A stretch of DNA of 64,000 nucleotides, from positions 26,549,823 to 26,613,822 of the forward strand of contig JASXTE010000010.1 of assembly GCA_030280995.1 (NCBI GenBank), given 5' to 3'. Every line of letters starts with the position of its first letter. The stretch's first letter is position 1. The notes beneath the pieces are model-generated. The model was not told the origin of the DNA. It made no database searches and saw only the letters and a program-made list of their open reading frames with translations. Below, one piece after another: positions 1-11,900 of this stretch. The position numbers and the translations under genes are program-made. The DNA comes from Hemileia vastatrix (lineage: Eukaryota > Basidiomycota > Pucciniomycetes > Pucciniales > Zaghouaniaceae).

Positions 1-1
1 T

Positions 2-1927
2 TGGGAGCGTGTATCAATTGTTCAAAATCATGGGGTACGATGGAGTGAGCTGAATAACCTTGAATATTGGCGTCCAACTGAATATTGCTCAATTGATGTT
101 ATGCATTCACATATGCTTGGCAACCTAAAAGATCACAGTCTAAGCTATTTTCAAATCCAAAATGCAGCAAAAGATCTAGAAAGAAAGCTGGAAAAGGATA
201 AAAATTGGCATGTAAGAGAAGAAGATGATGATTTCTTTTCTGATACTTCACTGCACAAACATTCGAAAAAACGTAGAAGTAGCTTAAGCACCACGAATAA
301 TGATGATGATGATACAGGACACACGAGACAGCACAAGCGGCAAAGACGTACGAGTTCAAGACAGTCATCAAGTCATCATGGACTAGATAATGAAGGATTG
401 GGAACAAATCGATCAAGAAGCCAGAGTAGGTCATCCAGCTCCAAATTTATTCCTCCATATAGCGATGTGGCCTCAGTACAGTCTCAAAGCAGTGACAGTA
501 GGAATTCATTGTATAACTTAAGGCAAAGAAGCATTAGCATATCACAGAGTGAAGGATCTCACTCATCAAATGAGACAGCTAGAGATGAAGAAAATAAAAG
601 GAAAGGTAAGGAGAAAGAAAATGAAGGTAGTAGTAATCCACGAATCACAGCAGCAGAGCTACAGGTTGTATGGAAGATGATTGATCAAGTAAGAAGACCT
701 TCCTGGCTAACACGAGTTCCAAAATCAGTAGGATCTAAAAAGGCAGGATCCCTCAAGGCAGCAGAATGGCACATGCTGTATACTCTCTACTTCCCTTTGT
801 CACTTATACCCCTTTGGTTTGAAAAATTTAAAGAATCTGAATCTTCAGCTTCCTCAGCTGATAAACCAAGAGAATATTATCTTCTCAAGTCACTTGTAAC
901 ATTATGCTCGATCACCAATTTTTTGACATTAAAAAATATACAGACTAATGAGCTTAAAGATCTAGATCAATTTCTGTTAGAGTATCGTGAGTGCCTTGAA
1001 GAGGGTTGGAAGAATATTAATGCAAAGCCAAATCTGCATATCACTCAACATTATCCTGAAATGATAAAGCGTCTTGGTCCACCATCAGGTACAGCTACTT
1101 GGTCTGGAGAGCGGGTGAATCATATATTATCTGAAATTCCAAACAATCACCATCCACGTATGTAATGTTTGTAAGAAATGATTTAAAAACTCAGCTGTGC
1201 TAATTTATTAATATTTACCACAGGAGAGATACCGCTAACAATGCTCAAACATTGGTATCGGAAGTCTAGGGTATTAGATCTTGGTGAAGCTGAAGATAAT
1301 GATCAATGTGAGACTAAAAAAATCCATATTGATCTCGATAAACAAAACAAATGGATCCATCTAAGTATGGCATTATTTACTAAATGGGTAAGGGCACGAA
1401 TGGGAAAAGAAACTTCAAGACGGGCTTTGACACCATCGGAGAAAAGTGGGGATCGGGTAGTTGAAAATGTAGCAAGCATATTGATACATGGAAAGAGGTT
1501 TACTAGTTACCATCGACACATTGCTAATTCAACAATTGAATTCTACTATGGAAAAGATAGCCAGTTTGGGCAAATTGATGATCTTTTCAGATCAAAGGAA
1601 GAGATTGATCAAATATATTTAATAGTAAGTCCTTTCAAAGAGCTCCGTCCAGAAGAAACATCAAAGGATCCCTATGAGCTTTTCCCACAAGTGCATTGTC
1701 GGTTAGTAAGAGTAGCCAAAGCAACTCAAATTGTGATTAAGAAAGATGCAATAATTGGACATGCAGCTACTGTCGAGCACAAAAAAGGAATGTTTGGAAT
1801 CAAAGACGAGGTTGTCACTGCCATTGGACTGCAGACAGTAGTGAGTGAAAAAATTAATCAAATTTATTTTCTGTTGACTAACATCTTTGTGTTAATTTGG
1901 GATTCGGGAAATTTGTAGGATTGGTGA
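2..1927 (+). CDS. Plavaka/CACTA-type (Tnp2-like) transposase, C-terminal part
   Basis: Transposase expected to cut and join the element's ends. The window opens inside the gene. Translation from base 2 gives LEYWRPTEYCSIDVMHSHML, the counterpart of the YWDPT...DxMHN motif of Plavaka/Tnp2 transposases. A Ser/Arg-rich low-complexity insert follows (about 205-640), then PSWLTRVPKSVG with LKAAEWHMLYTLYFPLSLIP, then a helical region ending GERVNHILSEIPNN, all in the usual family order. A 66-bp intron (1158-1223, GTATGT...CAG) restores the frame as HHPR/EIPLTM. A second intron at 1841-1918 (GTGAGT, a CTAAC branch site, TAG) would end the protein with Asp-Trp at 1927; unspliced, the frame closes at 1918. 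The visible part is about 593 residues without internal stops. The N-terminal catalytic part is outside the window. Confidence 0.82.
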
Positions 1928-2162
1928 TATTTGTAAATGGTGAAAGAAATAATTCAATGCTCGATTAAAAAATGCAATGCATCCAACTTACCTTATCATA
2001 AACCAGTGAACAATTACTTTGGTTGCTTTTATTGCGAGAGAACCCATGCTTTCAATGAGTCATTTTTATCTTAAATGTAAGAATGAAAGAAATAAAATCA
2101 TGATAATGAGAAATATGATAAAATTTTTACTTAATGAATGATCTTCTTGCTCATTCATCTAC

Positions 2163-2170
2163 TATAAATA
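2163..2170 (+). promoter_or_regulatory. TATA-box-like site in the 1928-2344 intergenic stretch
   Basis: TATAAATA lies about 175 bp upstream of the ATG at 2345, in an otherwise AT-rich gap of about 420 bp after the transposase. It is the only convincing core-promoter match I see there. The assignment to the downstream gene is by position only, and in such AT-rich DNA a chance match is possible. Confidence 0.35.
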
Positions 2171-2344
2171 GTTTGACCTTCCAACTTTAGCTGATAGCTA
2201 TATATTATTCACTTTATTTTTCGACAAGAGAACATACACGTTTACAAGACTATATACATAGTATCTTTTTTTACTTTAGCTTTGATAGGTATAAATTTTA
2301 ACAACTGATTATTTTTATTTTATTTTATTTTATTACAGTTCATT

Positions 2345-4021
2345 ATGGATGATAATTTTGAAGGGATGTCTGTTGACCCAACCGATTCTGATTGTTTTCC
2401 GCCTCAACATACTAATATTGGAAATACTCCTCCACCACCCTCTGCTGATCCACCTCCAGATGCATCTCAATCTGTACCACCTAATCCTAACCCACCACCT
2501 AATCCCAATCCAGGCCAAGAGTCTCATTCAGAACCGAGAAATTTTAATCCCAATCATCCTTCTGCTTCTGAAAGTGCTGATCAGCAAGCTGATCAGCTAG
2601 GAAGAGATCGGGCTAGTGAAGTATTGAGGGAATTTTTCGGAGACCAATCATCATCTGCTCAGCCTAACCAAGGAGCAAGCACAAGTGGAGCAGGTAAGTA
2701 AAATTTGTAGTGTATTCTTTTATTGAAAAATAACCAATTTAATTAACTTATTTGAATTGTTAGTGAATCCCTCAATCATTATGGGTATCAGTGATTACCA
2801 CAGACTCAATTCAGCAGAGTCTCATGAGCGAGAACGGGGGTTAAGGGCTGTAAGAGGCTTAGTTAGAAGGAATGATGTTCCCAGGAGCTCGGACAGTCTA
2901 AATAGAAATATTTACCACTTTCTGAAGTATTGTCTTGGGGGACCAACACAAATATCAAAATATCCTGCGAGCCCAACACCTTTGGAGATTGAAAATTGGA
3001 AAGATTGGAGCCAATTCAAACTAAAAACCATTCAAACTGTCCTAACCCAAGTCCAATCTTCTAACCGTGCCAATTCTGCAGCTGATCGACAATTTCTGAT
3101 AACCAATTCTATAGCCTTCTTGCGATCCAAAATTTGACTACCCGAATTTTTTCCAGCACCTGAGCCTCGAGGACTAAAAGGAGGAGCACCGATCCCACTT
3201 TCTGTCAAAAGAAACTTAGAGCGTGAATTGCAAGAAAAAGGTTTTCGGAAATTCACGTTTGATTGGACTTGCCGTGATTTTTCAGAATCAACTTGGAATC
3301 AAGTCATGGGAAGCATAGTATGCGACCACTGTACCAGATGGCTCACCACCTTGAATACAATCGATCAGTCAAAGCTTCAGTTCACTCAATGTGTTATTGA
3401 GAAATGGGTAGTTAATAAGGGGAAGGAGATGATAAGGTTGTTTGGGCAAGAAGAGGAAAGGGTAGCAAGAGAAAAGATTGAAAAGAGGGCAAGGGCACAA
3501 GTAAAACGTTATCGGACCAAGGTAAGTTTTTAATTTTACTTTGCTTTTTGTTATTATGAAGCTGATTTAGTTGGAATTCAGATTGCTAGTGCACGCTACA
3601 AGTTAGCAAGAGATCTCTGCAGTGATGTGCCAGGTTTTGTTGTGCTTTTTCATGATACTAGGTGCATCTCTGATATCGAGGAAGGCCCAGCACCAGCCCC
3701 AACTGCACCTATCCGAGCTATTCCTGGATGGCGAAATCCTGAACTCAATGATTTGTTTAAAAAATGGATAAGATGACAAAGGACTTAGCCCATACACCAG
3801 CTCAAAAAAAATCAACATTAAAAACATATTCAAGGTCATCAGAAAGGACAGTTGCACAAAATGGTATATTCAATGTTCCCAAATACCTCCCCAAGAATTG
3901 CTATTCAGCAACATTTTTGCAAGGATTATCTGTGAATGAACGTGAGTCACTTGGGGTTGGAGCTGATATTGATCTGGTAAAGATTCGGGAATCAATTAAT
4001 AGAGCATCAACATCATCATAA
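2345..4021 (+). pseudogene. Proline-rich transposon companion gene, broken by a stop and a frameshift
   Basis: I do not recognise the family. Three exons can be read: 2345-2693, 2764-3521 and 3582 onward. The introns of 70 bp (2694-2763) and 60 bp (3522-3581) both start GTAAG and end AG, and both keep the frame. Residues 1-115 are acidic and rich in Pro, Asn and Ser. The second exon encodes a globular, probably helical region rich in Arg, Trp and charged residues (SDYHRLNSAESHERERG...). Two lesions are visible: an in-frame TGA at 3135-3137, with clear coding on both sides, and a one-base shift in the A run at 3759-3764, after which the frame continues as MDKMTKDLAHTPAQ to 4021. It lies just downstream of the transposase, the usual place for a second CACTA protein, but no homology supports that role. 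Confidence 0.55.
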
Positions 4022-4236
4022 CTTAGGTATAACGGTGATCTTCTGTGTAATATAGCTATCTTATATTGAATTTTATGTATTCTGTTTTTTTTCAAAGCAG
4101 CTTGGTAAATGTTATAAAGTGATATTGAGAGAGAGTAACATTTTATTTAAGAAAAACAAATAATGTATGAGATATAAAAATGTATTTTCAACAAATTGAT
4201 GGTCCATACCTCTTTATGTCACATTTATGTATCCAT

Positions 4237-5751
4237 ATTAATTTCAATCGAATTTAATGTTGACCAATACATAGTGAATACACGCTATGCCACTTATACT
4301 TGCCAGGCATTGCTACCATTAAATATGCCAGTATCAAAAATTAATTTCGATCGAAATTAATGAGCATGATAATCATGAATTTCTGGAGTCAACTGCTTAT
4401 TTTTATGCATGGTGCCTTGCCAACATTAATTTCGATCGAAATTACTTTTGATACTGGCATATTGCATGGTGTCTATTCCTGGAAAGTGTAAGTGGCATAG
4501 TGTGTATTCATTACGTATTGGTCAACATTAATTTCAATAGAATTTAATATTGACATTTTCATATTGAACCCAAACCAGCAAACGACCCAAAAAATTCTTC
4601 ATAAAACTGCTCATTAATTTCGATCGAAATTAGTGAGCACCATATACATATTGAATGGTAGTTATATCTGGTGTGTGTAAGTTGTAAAGCTTGTGTTCAA
4701 TGTTTATTGGTCAACATTAATTTTGATTGAAATTAATATTAATGTGTAAATGATATTTACATGCTCAATATGCATTGTAATGTGTTTACTTAACAATAGA
4801 GTGCCCTACTTTTCATCTTACATAAAAATGCTTGGTAGCATGTCAAATTCAATTTTTATTAAAATTAATGTTGACATGTTACCATGCATAACAGTAAGCA
4901 ACTGACTGAATAAATTGATGATAATCATGAACCTTAATTTCGATCGAAATTAATGTTGCCAAGTGCAGATTGAAAAAAAGCTATGCCACTTACACTAGCC
5001 AGGCATATTTACTATTTATTATGTATTGGTCAACATTAATTTTTATAGAAATTAATATGGATATGTAAATTTTATATTTACCCTCAACATGTATAGTAAA
5101 TTTCAATACTTAAAAATACTTGCCGTCCTTTACATGTCATGCAAAAAAGCATTATATCATTTCAACATTAATTTTGATCAAAATTAATGTTGGAATGCCA
5201 TTATGCATTGAAACAACTAACTGACTGAAAAAGTTCATGATCAAAATGCTCATTAATTTTGATCAAAATTAATGTTGACCAATAAACATTGAACACAAGC
5301 TTTACAACTTACACACACCAGATATAACTACCATTCAATATGTATATGGTGCTCACTAATTTCGATCGAAATTAATGAGCAGTTTTATGAAGAATTTTTT
5401 GGGTCGTTTGCTGGTTTGGGTTCAATATGAAAATGTCAATATTAAATTCTATTGAAATTAATGTTGACCAATACATAATGAATACACACTATTCCACTTA
5501 CACTTTCCAGGCATATATACATGCAATATGCCAGTATCAAAAGTAATTTCGATCGAAATTAATGTTGGCAAGGCACCATGCATAAAAATAAGCAGTTGAC
5601 TCCAGAAATTCATGATTATCATGCTCATTAATTTCGATCGAAATTAATTTTTGATACTGGCATATTTAATGGTAGCTATGCCTGGAAAGTGTAAGTGGCA
5701 TAGCATGTATTCATTATGTATTAGTCAACATTAATTTCGATCGAAATTAAT
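4237..5751. repeat. 1.5-kb imperfect inverted repeat (foldback)
   Basis: The left arm, about 4237-4737, is the reverse complement of the right arm, about 5252-5751. Paired palindrome copies have coordinate sums of 9988-9989 throughout (for example 4237 with 5751, 4425 with 5563, 4737 with 5252), so the arms carry almost no net insertions or deletions. The centre (4738-5251) is not inverted: 4716-4954 and 5035-5273 are direct repeats about 319 bp apart. Copies 17-20 (5860-6173) lie outside the symmetric part. By eye the arms are highly similar, with scattered substitutions. Confidence 0.88.
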
Positions 5752-6173
5752 ATGGACATGGACTATGCATAAAATTCCTATAAGTATAGGTAAGCTAAGC
5801 AGTTAGATAAACTGGTTTGATCAAGTACACCATATAAAAATTGATGTTTTAATGCCTTGGTTAATTTCGATCAAAATTAATATTAAGCCATGCATGTTGA
5901 ATTTTATCTATGTCTGTGTAGTCCATGTGAAATGGCTTGTATTCAATATGCAGGGGTCTATATTAATTTCGATCGAAATTATGAGGTTCATTGCCTCATA
6001 AATTTGATGGTTTCTGTCAGTGTTTCATGCATGGTGCCATCTGATACTTGTTGATTCCTATCAAAATTAATTTCAACACCAATATATTGAATACAAACCA
6101 TGGCACTTACAGTACTTGGTCATAGCTAAAATTCAATATGCTAGTCTCAAAATTAATTTCGATAGAAATTAAT
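4237..6173. repeat. Array of about 20 evenly spaced 22-bp palindromes
   Basis: Each unit is an 11-base half site, ATTAATTTCGA or a variant, followed by its reverse complement. Copies start at 4237, 4340, 4425, 4527, 4613, 4716, 4848, 4933, 5035, 5167, 5252, 5355, 5441, 5542, 5627, 5730, 5860, 5962, 6050 and 6152. Start-to-start spacing alternates between about 102 and 86 bp, with three steps of about 131 bp. The commonest core is TTTCGATCGAAA; some copies have TTTTGATCAAAA or a mismatch. Between units there are shared stretches such as GTTGACCAATACAT and CCACTTACAC. There is no coding potential. The array lies between the 3' end of the companion gene and the five-exon gene. It could bind a symmetric protein or act as a structural or replication element; function unknown. 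Confidence 0.9.
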
Positions 6174-7206
6174 CAGGATCCATGAAGTTTATCAATAGTG
6201 TATGAGTTAAGTTTCAAGTCATATGTTTCATCATTTTCTTGCACCCATTTCTAGGTTATCTCAACAATTTTTTTCAAGTTTTATTATATTAATCAAAACT
6301 GTGGTAAGTTGTGAAAAATTAGCTAATCCAAATCTCAAATTGAATATTAATATTTTAATAATTTTGAATGTTGCTTAAGGTATTTCATTGGGTGATTCAT
6401 AAAAATATTTTATCAACTTAGTAGTCCTATAACTTTTGAAAAGTAACAATTTTGGTATAGTTAGGGACAACAATGCAATATCTTGTGCAGACTAAGATAT
6501 ATTGCAAAATAAAACTATTCAATTTTTTTTTTCCCTTAGTTGTATCCAAGTTTATCAAAGGTTTGGTCACGGTGCCCACACCCTAGCCTGACACTCCTCC
6601 TGTCACTTAAAAAACAAATTCTTATCTTAAATTCTAATGTTACCAATTTTATATTTATAATTCATTTCTTGTTTGATGAGGCATATCAGTATATATGTGA
6701 ATCTCGCATTGTCATCTGAAATTAAATTTAACAAATATTCATAAAGGATTATCCTTTTTTTCATATAATATACTAATTAAGTGTATCTCCATTGTTTAGG
6801 AGTAAATTCTAATTTAAAAAATTTTGTATTTACCCGTGGCAATTTGAATATGGGATATAAATTTGTTATTATTTGTTTTTCACACTAAAAGTCCCCAAAG
6901 AATTACTAGTATTTTCTGTTAGCTACATCAAATTTCGCTTCAATATAAACAGATTGTGATTTAGCATGTTACTCAGTTTACCCCACTATGAATAATACAT
7001 GTTAAAAAAAGCTCAAATAATATAAAATCCCCCTCTTTATGTTTTCTGTTTCTTTCATCCTCACTTTAATTTTAATCTTATTCAATTTTTTATCCTATTA
7101 AAATATCAACTTCAATTTTCTAGAATAGAGTTTCTTATAATTATTCATCATATTACATCATAATTTTTTGATATCGAATACTTTTTTTTAATATTCATTA
7201 ATCAAT
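6174..7206. other. AT-rich intergenic stretch upstream of the five-exon gene
   Basis: No reading frame, tRNA or strong repeat is visible. The palindrome family stops at 6173. Pyrimidine-rich runs around 7030-7100 lie just upstream of the ATG at 7207 and would suit a fungal promoter region, but no specific site can be named. Confidence 0.5.
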
Positions 7207-9639
7207 ATGTCTAGTATACAAAATCCTACACCTCCACTTTGTATGTATATCATGTTCCTCTCTCTTAATTTATATATTTCACTTATGTTCTATATCTTTT
7301 TTTTTTCAAAAATTTGATTTTCCAGCACCCAAATGTGTTTCATCCCACTCTCTGATTGATACTCGCTTTGAAGCTTTTGAGCTTGCACCATGTCTGCCAC
7401 ATGGCATGGCACCTAACCCTCCTGTACTTAGCAATGAGAGGCAGGAAATAACGAGAGTTCAGTATCGCAATTTACTTGAATTGGCTAGAGATAAAACAGA
7501 AGAGCTTGTCAAGATCCTTAACAATAATCCTTCTCCTTCATATTTATCTAACCCTTGTAATGAATTACTCCAATATGTGAAAAGCCTTGAAAAATGTATG
7601 TTCATCACCTTTTTTGTCTCCTTTTAAATTAGTAGATAAGATTATTAATATTTTTTTTTCTTCATATATATTTGTAGCTTATGAGGAGGGTATGATTCCT
7701 CCTGATGAAGTCATTGTCATTAGGGATGATGATGAGACAGATGAACCATCAGCTTCAACTCATGCTTCAACTTCTAAGGAAAATCTTGAAACACCTGTTA
7801 TCCGCTCCAAGAAAAAGAGATTATCCCAAGGCTCCTCTTTTGTTCGACGTATTAAACCGGCTTCTGCTAATGAATTTTCTGATGTATCAAATAATAAATC
7901 TCAAAAAAAAAGCAAAGGTTTTGATAATGAGTATATTCTTGTTTCCTTTTTTTTTTATTGTTATTCTTTTATCTTTAAAATTCAATCATATATCTCTTTT
8001 ATTGCTTACATATTGTACTTTTTATCTTTCTTTTGATATTTTGTACCAGAAACTCACCTGCTGTAGATTGTTCCATCCATAAACGCCCTCTCCCTGATGA
8101 AGATGATGAAAAGAGCAATGAAAATAGCGATGATCAACTATCAGAATATGAAGCTATGCTTGTTCATCAAAAAAAGCAAAGTTTAAAATCTTCTTCAAGA
8201 CATGTTGATATGTTTGATAAAGATGATGATTCAAACAGCTCATCACCGAATTCCTTCATTTCTAAGAAGCAATACCCATCACCTCCTAAATTACCTACTT
8301 TGACCTCTTTGAAAGCTTCTCTACCAATGAAATCAACTCCAATCAAGATATCGAAAAAACCTCTAACTTATTCACCCTCAGTTCTAAAAGAATCTGATTT
8401 GCAGGAGGAATTCTGTAAAATTCATAATTTTTATAAAGGTAGAATCAGCACGGCAAAGGTCCTAAGGTCGTGGTTGGAAATTGTTACTCTCCTCAAATTA
8501 CGCTCTTCTACTTATTCCCAAGAACCCATGTCAAATATTCCAATGTTTACTTTTCATTGGGAAAAATCTTGTGGAGAAGATTGGCTTTCAAAACTTACTG
8601 AGTTATGTAAGTTACCATAATTTTTAGTCTTGACTTTTGTTCTTTTACTTATTTTTTTTTTCCTTTTGTAGCAAATATTTTTTTAGAGATTGATAGCTCA
8701 CAGCTATGGGTACTCGATAATATTGATTTCAAAAAAATGGAAGATTTATGTGATCCTGATGGTTTAAATACTGAAATTCTTTCCTCAACAAAGAAAACGG
8801 ATCACCCTGAATCCAATCTTATCCGAATGCTCATGAGATTAATGATCCCAAGTGACCACTGCCGTTCTTCATGGGTATCTCTTATATCATCTTCACTTTA
8901 TCTGACCGCACATGAATTCAGCCAGCTTCCATCACATCAAAACATTAACTCAGATTGTCCAATTGAACGTGGTCTTCAGCTTCTAGCTCACCTTTCAAAT
9001 CTGAAGAGTCCGATTTCTGATGGCTTAGAAGTTGGTCCCACTGCACTTCAAACCCGTGATATATCAATGTCAACTCTTCTTCAAATCAGCAATATTATCA
9101 TTGATATAATTATGTCAATTATCATTCTTAAATCAAAATATTGTGCTGCAACAATATCAAGTGGCAAGACTAGTGAAGCTCAACAATCAAGTAAGAAAAA
9201 CGAAAATACTGAACTGACTATAAGGAGAGAGAAACAAAAGGCTGCACTAAACAAAATAAATTCTGAATACTCCCACCACCGATATCAATCTTTCACATTC
9301 TATATAATTGATGGTGTCCGTGGTTTATTTCTGAGCTCTCAAGATCATAGATTGGCTTCAGCAGCTGATTGCTTGGAGGTAATATCAGAAGTTAAGTTTC
9401 TTAATTTACATGAAAAAAAAAATCATTTGATGGAAGAAATAATTTGGAAAAATTTAAATAACTATATTTTAACATTAATAAAACCTTTTATAGGCAAGTG
9501 TGATCCATTTCCTTTAAAATTTGATACCCCAAGTCCTCCGGGAATTGCTAGGGCTATTTCTGCAGATTTTCTTAATCACTGGAGCTCCATTCAGCCAGTA
9601 TCACCTTTTTTTGCTAAACATAGCCTTTCAATAAATTAA
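7207..9639 (+). CDS. Five-exon gene of unknown function carried by the transposon (693 aa)
   Basis: I do not recognise this protein. Exons 7207-7240, 7326-7595, 7678-7930, 8050-8606 and 8672-9639 are separated by introns of 85, 82, 119 and 65 bp, each starting GT (GTATGT twice, GTATAT, GTAAGT) and ending AG. All junctions keep one frame and the sum is 2082 nt, which supports both the model and the start ATG in a 34-base first exon. Residues 1-110 are mostly helical. An acidic and basic low-complexity stretch with Ser/Lys clusters (KSKKKRLSQG-like, DEDDEKSNENSDDQ) suggests a nuclear protein. The C-terminal half (about 340-690) looks globular. The last exon might hide another intron near 9379-9494, which would give a shorter C-terminus. 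It lies between the palindrome array and the TET/JBP gene, convergent with the latter. Confidence 0.68.
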
Positions 9640-10438
9640 TATTCCAACATGTAAATAGATAAAGTTCTTTCTATATGATATATCTTGTATAATTCAAGTT
9701 ATTTTCCTTCAAATACGTCAAAAATGTGACCATCTTTGAAATTTATTAAGTAACCTTTGACATGATTTTCTAAATTAATTATTAAAAAAAATTATTGTAA
9801 GTCCAGCAATAACAAAGATTTTAAAATCTACTTATATGATTTCAAATACTTGTATTAAATTCTTAAATATTTTATTGTTTATATAAAAATATGATAACTG
9901 CTCTAGTTTTGTTACTTTACCTTTAATATTATATAATCTATTATTTATTACAAATATTTTCGTTGATTGTAACATTTTTAATCAGAAGTAGAACAATTTA
10001 AATAATTAAATGAGTACATTCTTAAAAAAATACAATTTAATCTATCATTGATTCAAAATTCTTTCTTCAACTCTTTATTATTACCTTTTTTATTAATAAG
10101 CCTGTTTGACCTAAAATACTATACAGTTAATTTGGTAGCATTAAAAGCACATTTTTATGGCTAATATATTTCAAATTCTTTATTATAGTTTTTTTTATTT
10201 TAGAACCTTTGCTACCAATTTAATAAAAATGACATTTAAAGATTTCACAACTTATATATTTCCTCAAAAGTAAATCAAATTTTCTTATAATATTATGAAA
10301 AAAAATTATTTTATTTCACAAATAAAAGAAATAGATAATACTATAATTATCAAAACTGAAAATGTTACAGCTACTCCCAGTATTTATCATGTTTAAATTT
10401 GCATTAAGTTGTGTATATATAATATAAATTTTTAATAT
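9640..10438. other. AT-rich gap between convergent genes
   Basis: This holds the 3' flanks of the five-exon gene (plus strand) and the TET/JBP gene (minus strand). It is rich in A and T runs. I see no frame, RNA gene or repeat. Confidence 0.5.
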
Positions 10439-11649
10439 TTATATATCTAGATTTTTTAGATTTGTCTTAACATTAGATAAATAATACTTTGCTGATTCTA
10501 TTTCTTCCTCTATTAAGTCATCTCTTTTCAAAAAAACTCTCAAAGCACTAATCAAATATTCTAACCTAAATTTTTCTGTTTTAATTTCTAAGTATTCTGA
10601 AATATCAATATCAAAAACATTAAGCTTTTCTATAGCATGAAAAAGTCTAGTGCTGATTTGAATAGAAGAACCTATCCTAGTGAAGCCAGGAATTTCATGA
10701 CATCTTGAGGTAAAATGCCTTAGTTGATTGGCAGGCCATAATGTCACTGTTATTCCATTAGTTGCTTCAAAGTTGATTTTACTTCGAATTTCGGGAAACA
10801 TAAGTTCTCCACCTATTTGTCGTGGTTGGGTCTTATCATACTTCATATGAATGGTGTTTTTTTCTGTATCTTTAGGAAAAAATATTCCTAAAGTATACTC
10901 ACTTGCATCCTTATCGAGATGAACCTCATTAGAGAACCCATTACCATTCCCTCCAGATGTCCAAGTTAAATTACTAGCAAACGGTACACCGTCTTCTTCA
11001 CTAGAAACTTTTGAAAATCCAGGAATACCAAGTTTTGCGCAAAGATTAGTTGCCTCATTGTACTTTACATATGATATTTTTTTAAAAAAATATTCAAAGT
11101 ACATTGCAATCCTCTTCATTCGTTTTTTATATTCATCCGTTTTTACAATATCATCAGTGTATTCATCTGCAAGGAAAAGCATTCAAAAATTCAGTATTTA
11201 AATTAAAAAAAGTGATACTTACGAATATGTAAAGATTTCTTTCTATCTAAAATAAAGCCACCACCAAACATTTTTCCAAAACCACCAGCTCTTTGATGAT
11301 AACCATTATTTTTAATTTCATGTTCGCAGTAAGAAAGATCCTTAATGCATCGCACCGTAGCTTCTAACATATCTAGTTCTTTGAGCTCATGAATTTCAAA
11401 AGTCTGCACAAGAACATTAGGTATTAAGACACCTTTTGGTTTATAAATACTACATCCAGGAAAAAAATTGTAATAATTATTGCAATCTGTCATATTATTT
11501 GCATAAGATCGTGCATAGAAATGTGGCTTCTTCCCGTTTGTATCCATTCCAAGAGCGTTTACAAGTTTCATTCCAGTAGCAATGTCTTTCGCCCACCTAT
11601 TGTTAGAGTTCTTCCCTGGCCGTTTTTTTTTTTTCAAATTGTTACTCAT
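10439..11649 (-). CDS. TET/JBP-type 2-oxoglutarate/Fe(II) dioxygenase
   Basis: Probable nucleic-acid base dioxygenase; known TET/JBP enzymes hydroxylate 5-methylcytosine or thymine using Fe(II) and 2-oxoglutarate. Two exons, 11223-11649 and 10439-11166, are joined over a 56-bp intron (GTAAGT...CAG), giving about 384 residues. The C-terminal half has the double-stranded beta-helix signature: EVHLDKDASEYTLG with the His-x-Asp pair near residues 225 and 227, the distal His in QLRHFTSRC near 293, and the 2OG-binding Arg in GFTRIGSSIQIS near 306. All four key residues are present, so it may be active. The N-terminus is lysine-rich (MSNNLKKKKRPGK), possibly nuclear. An upstream ATG at 11703 is in frame, but that stretch looks like an intron end (CTCTTAG), so I chose 11649. 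Substrate is not deducible; other 2OG oxygenases are less likely given the spacing. Confidence 0.83.
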
Positions 11650-11900
11650 TGATGGTTCAATCCTAAGAGAATTCAATTTTGATTTAAAATAGAAAAAAAT
11701 CAAAAATTAGAAAATAGTAACATAATTTCAATTATCAGTCAATGATACCTTTAACTTTATCATATCTTCAATATTAGAAATACAAAAGTTAGCATATCTA
11801 CATATTAGTAAATTTATATACTTTTTCTTTATTTCAAATATTAAGAAAGCGTTTCAAAGGTATACTTTATTAAATTATACATATAAAGAGTATAGCTTTA

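Noticed and set aside
3759..3764. Programmed -1 frameshift site in the companion gene
   Set aside because: The codon register TTT-AAA-AAA does not fit the standard X-XXY-YYZ heptamer, and the gene also has an in-frame stop, so simple decay or a homopolymer error is more likely.
4237..6173. CRISPR-like array
   Set aside because: Repeats are perfect palindromes with related, partly inverted intervening DNA, and the context is a eukaryotic transposon; there are no unique spacers and no cas genes.
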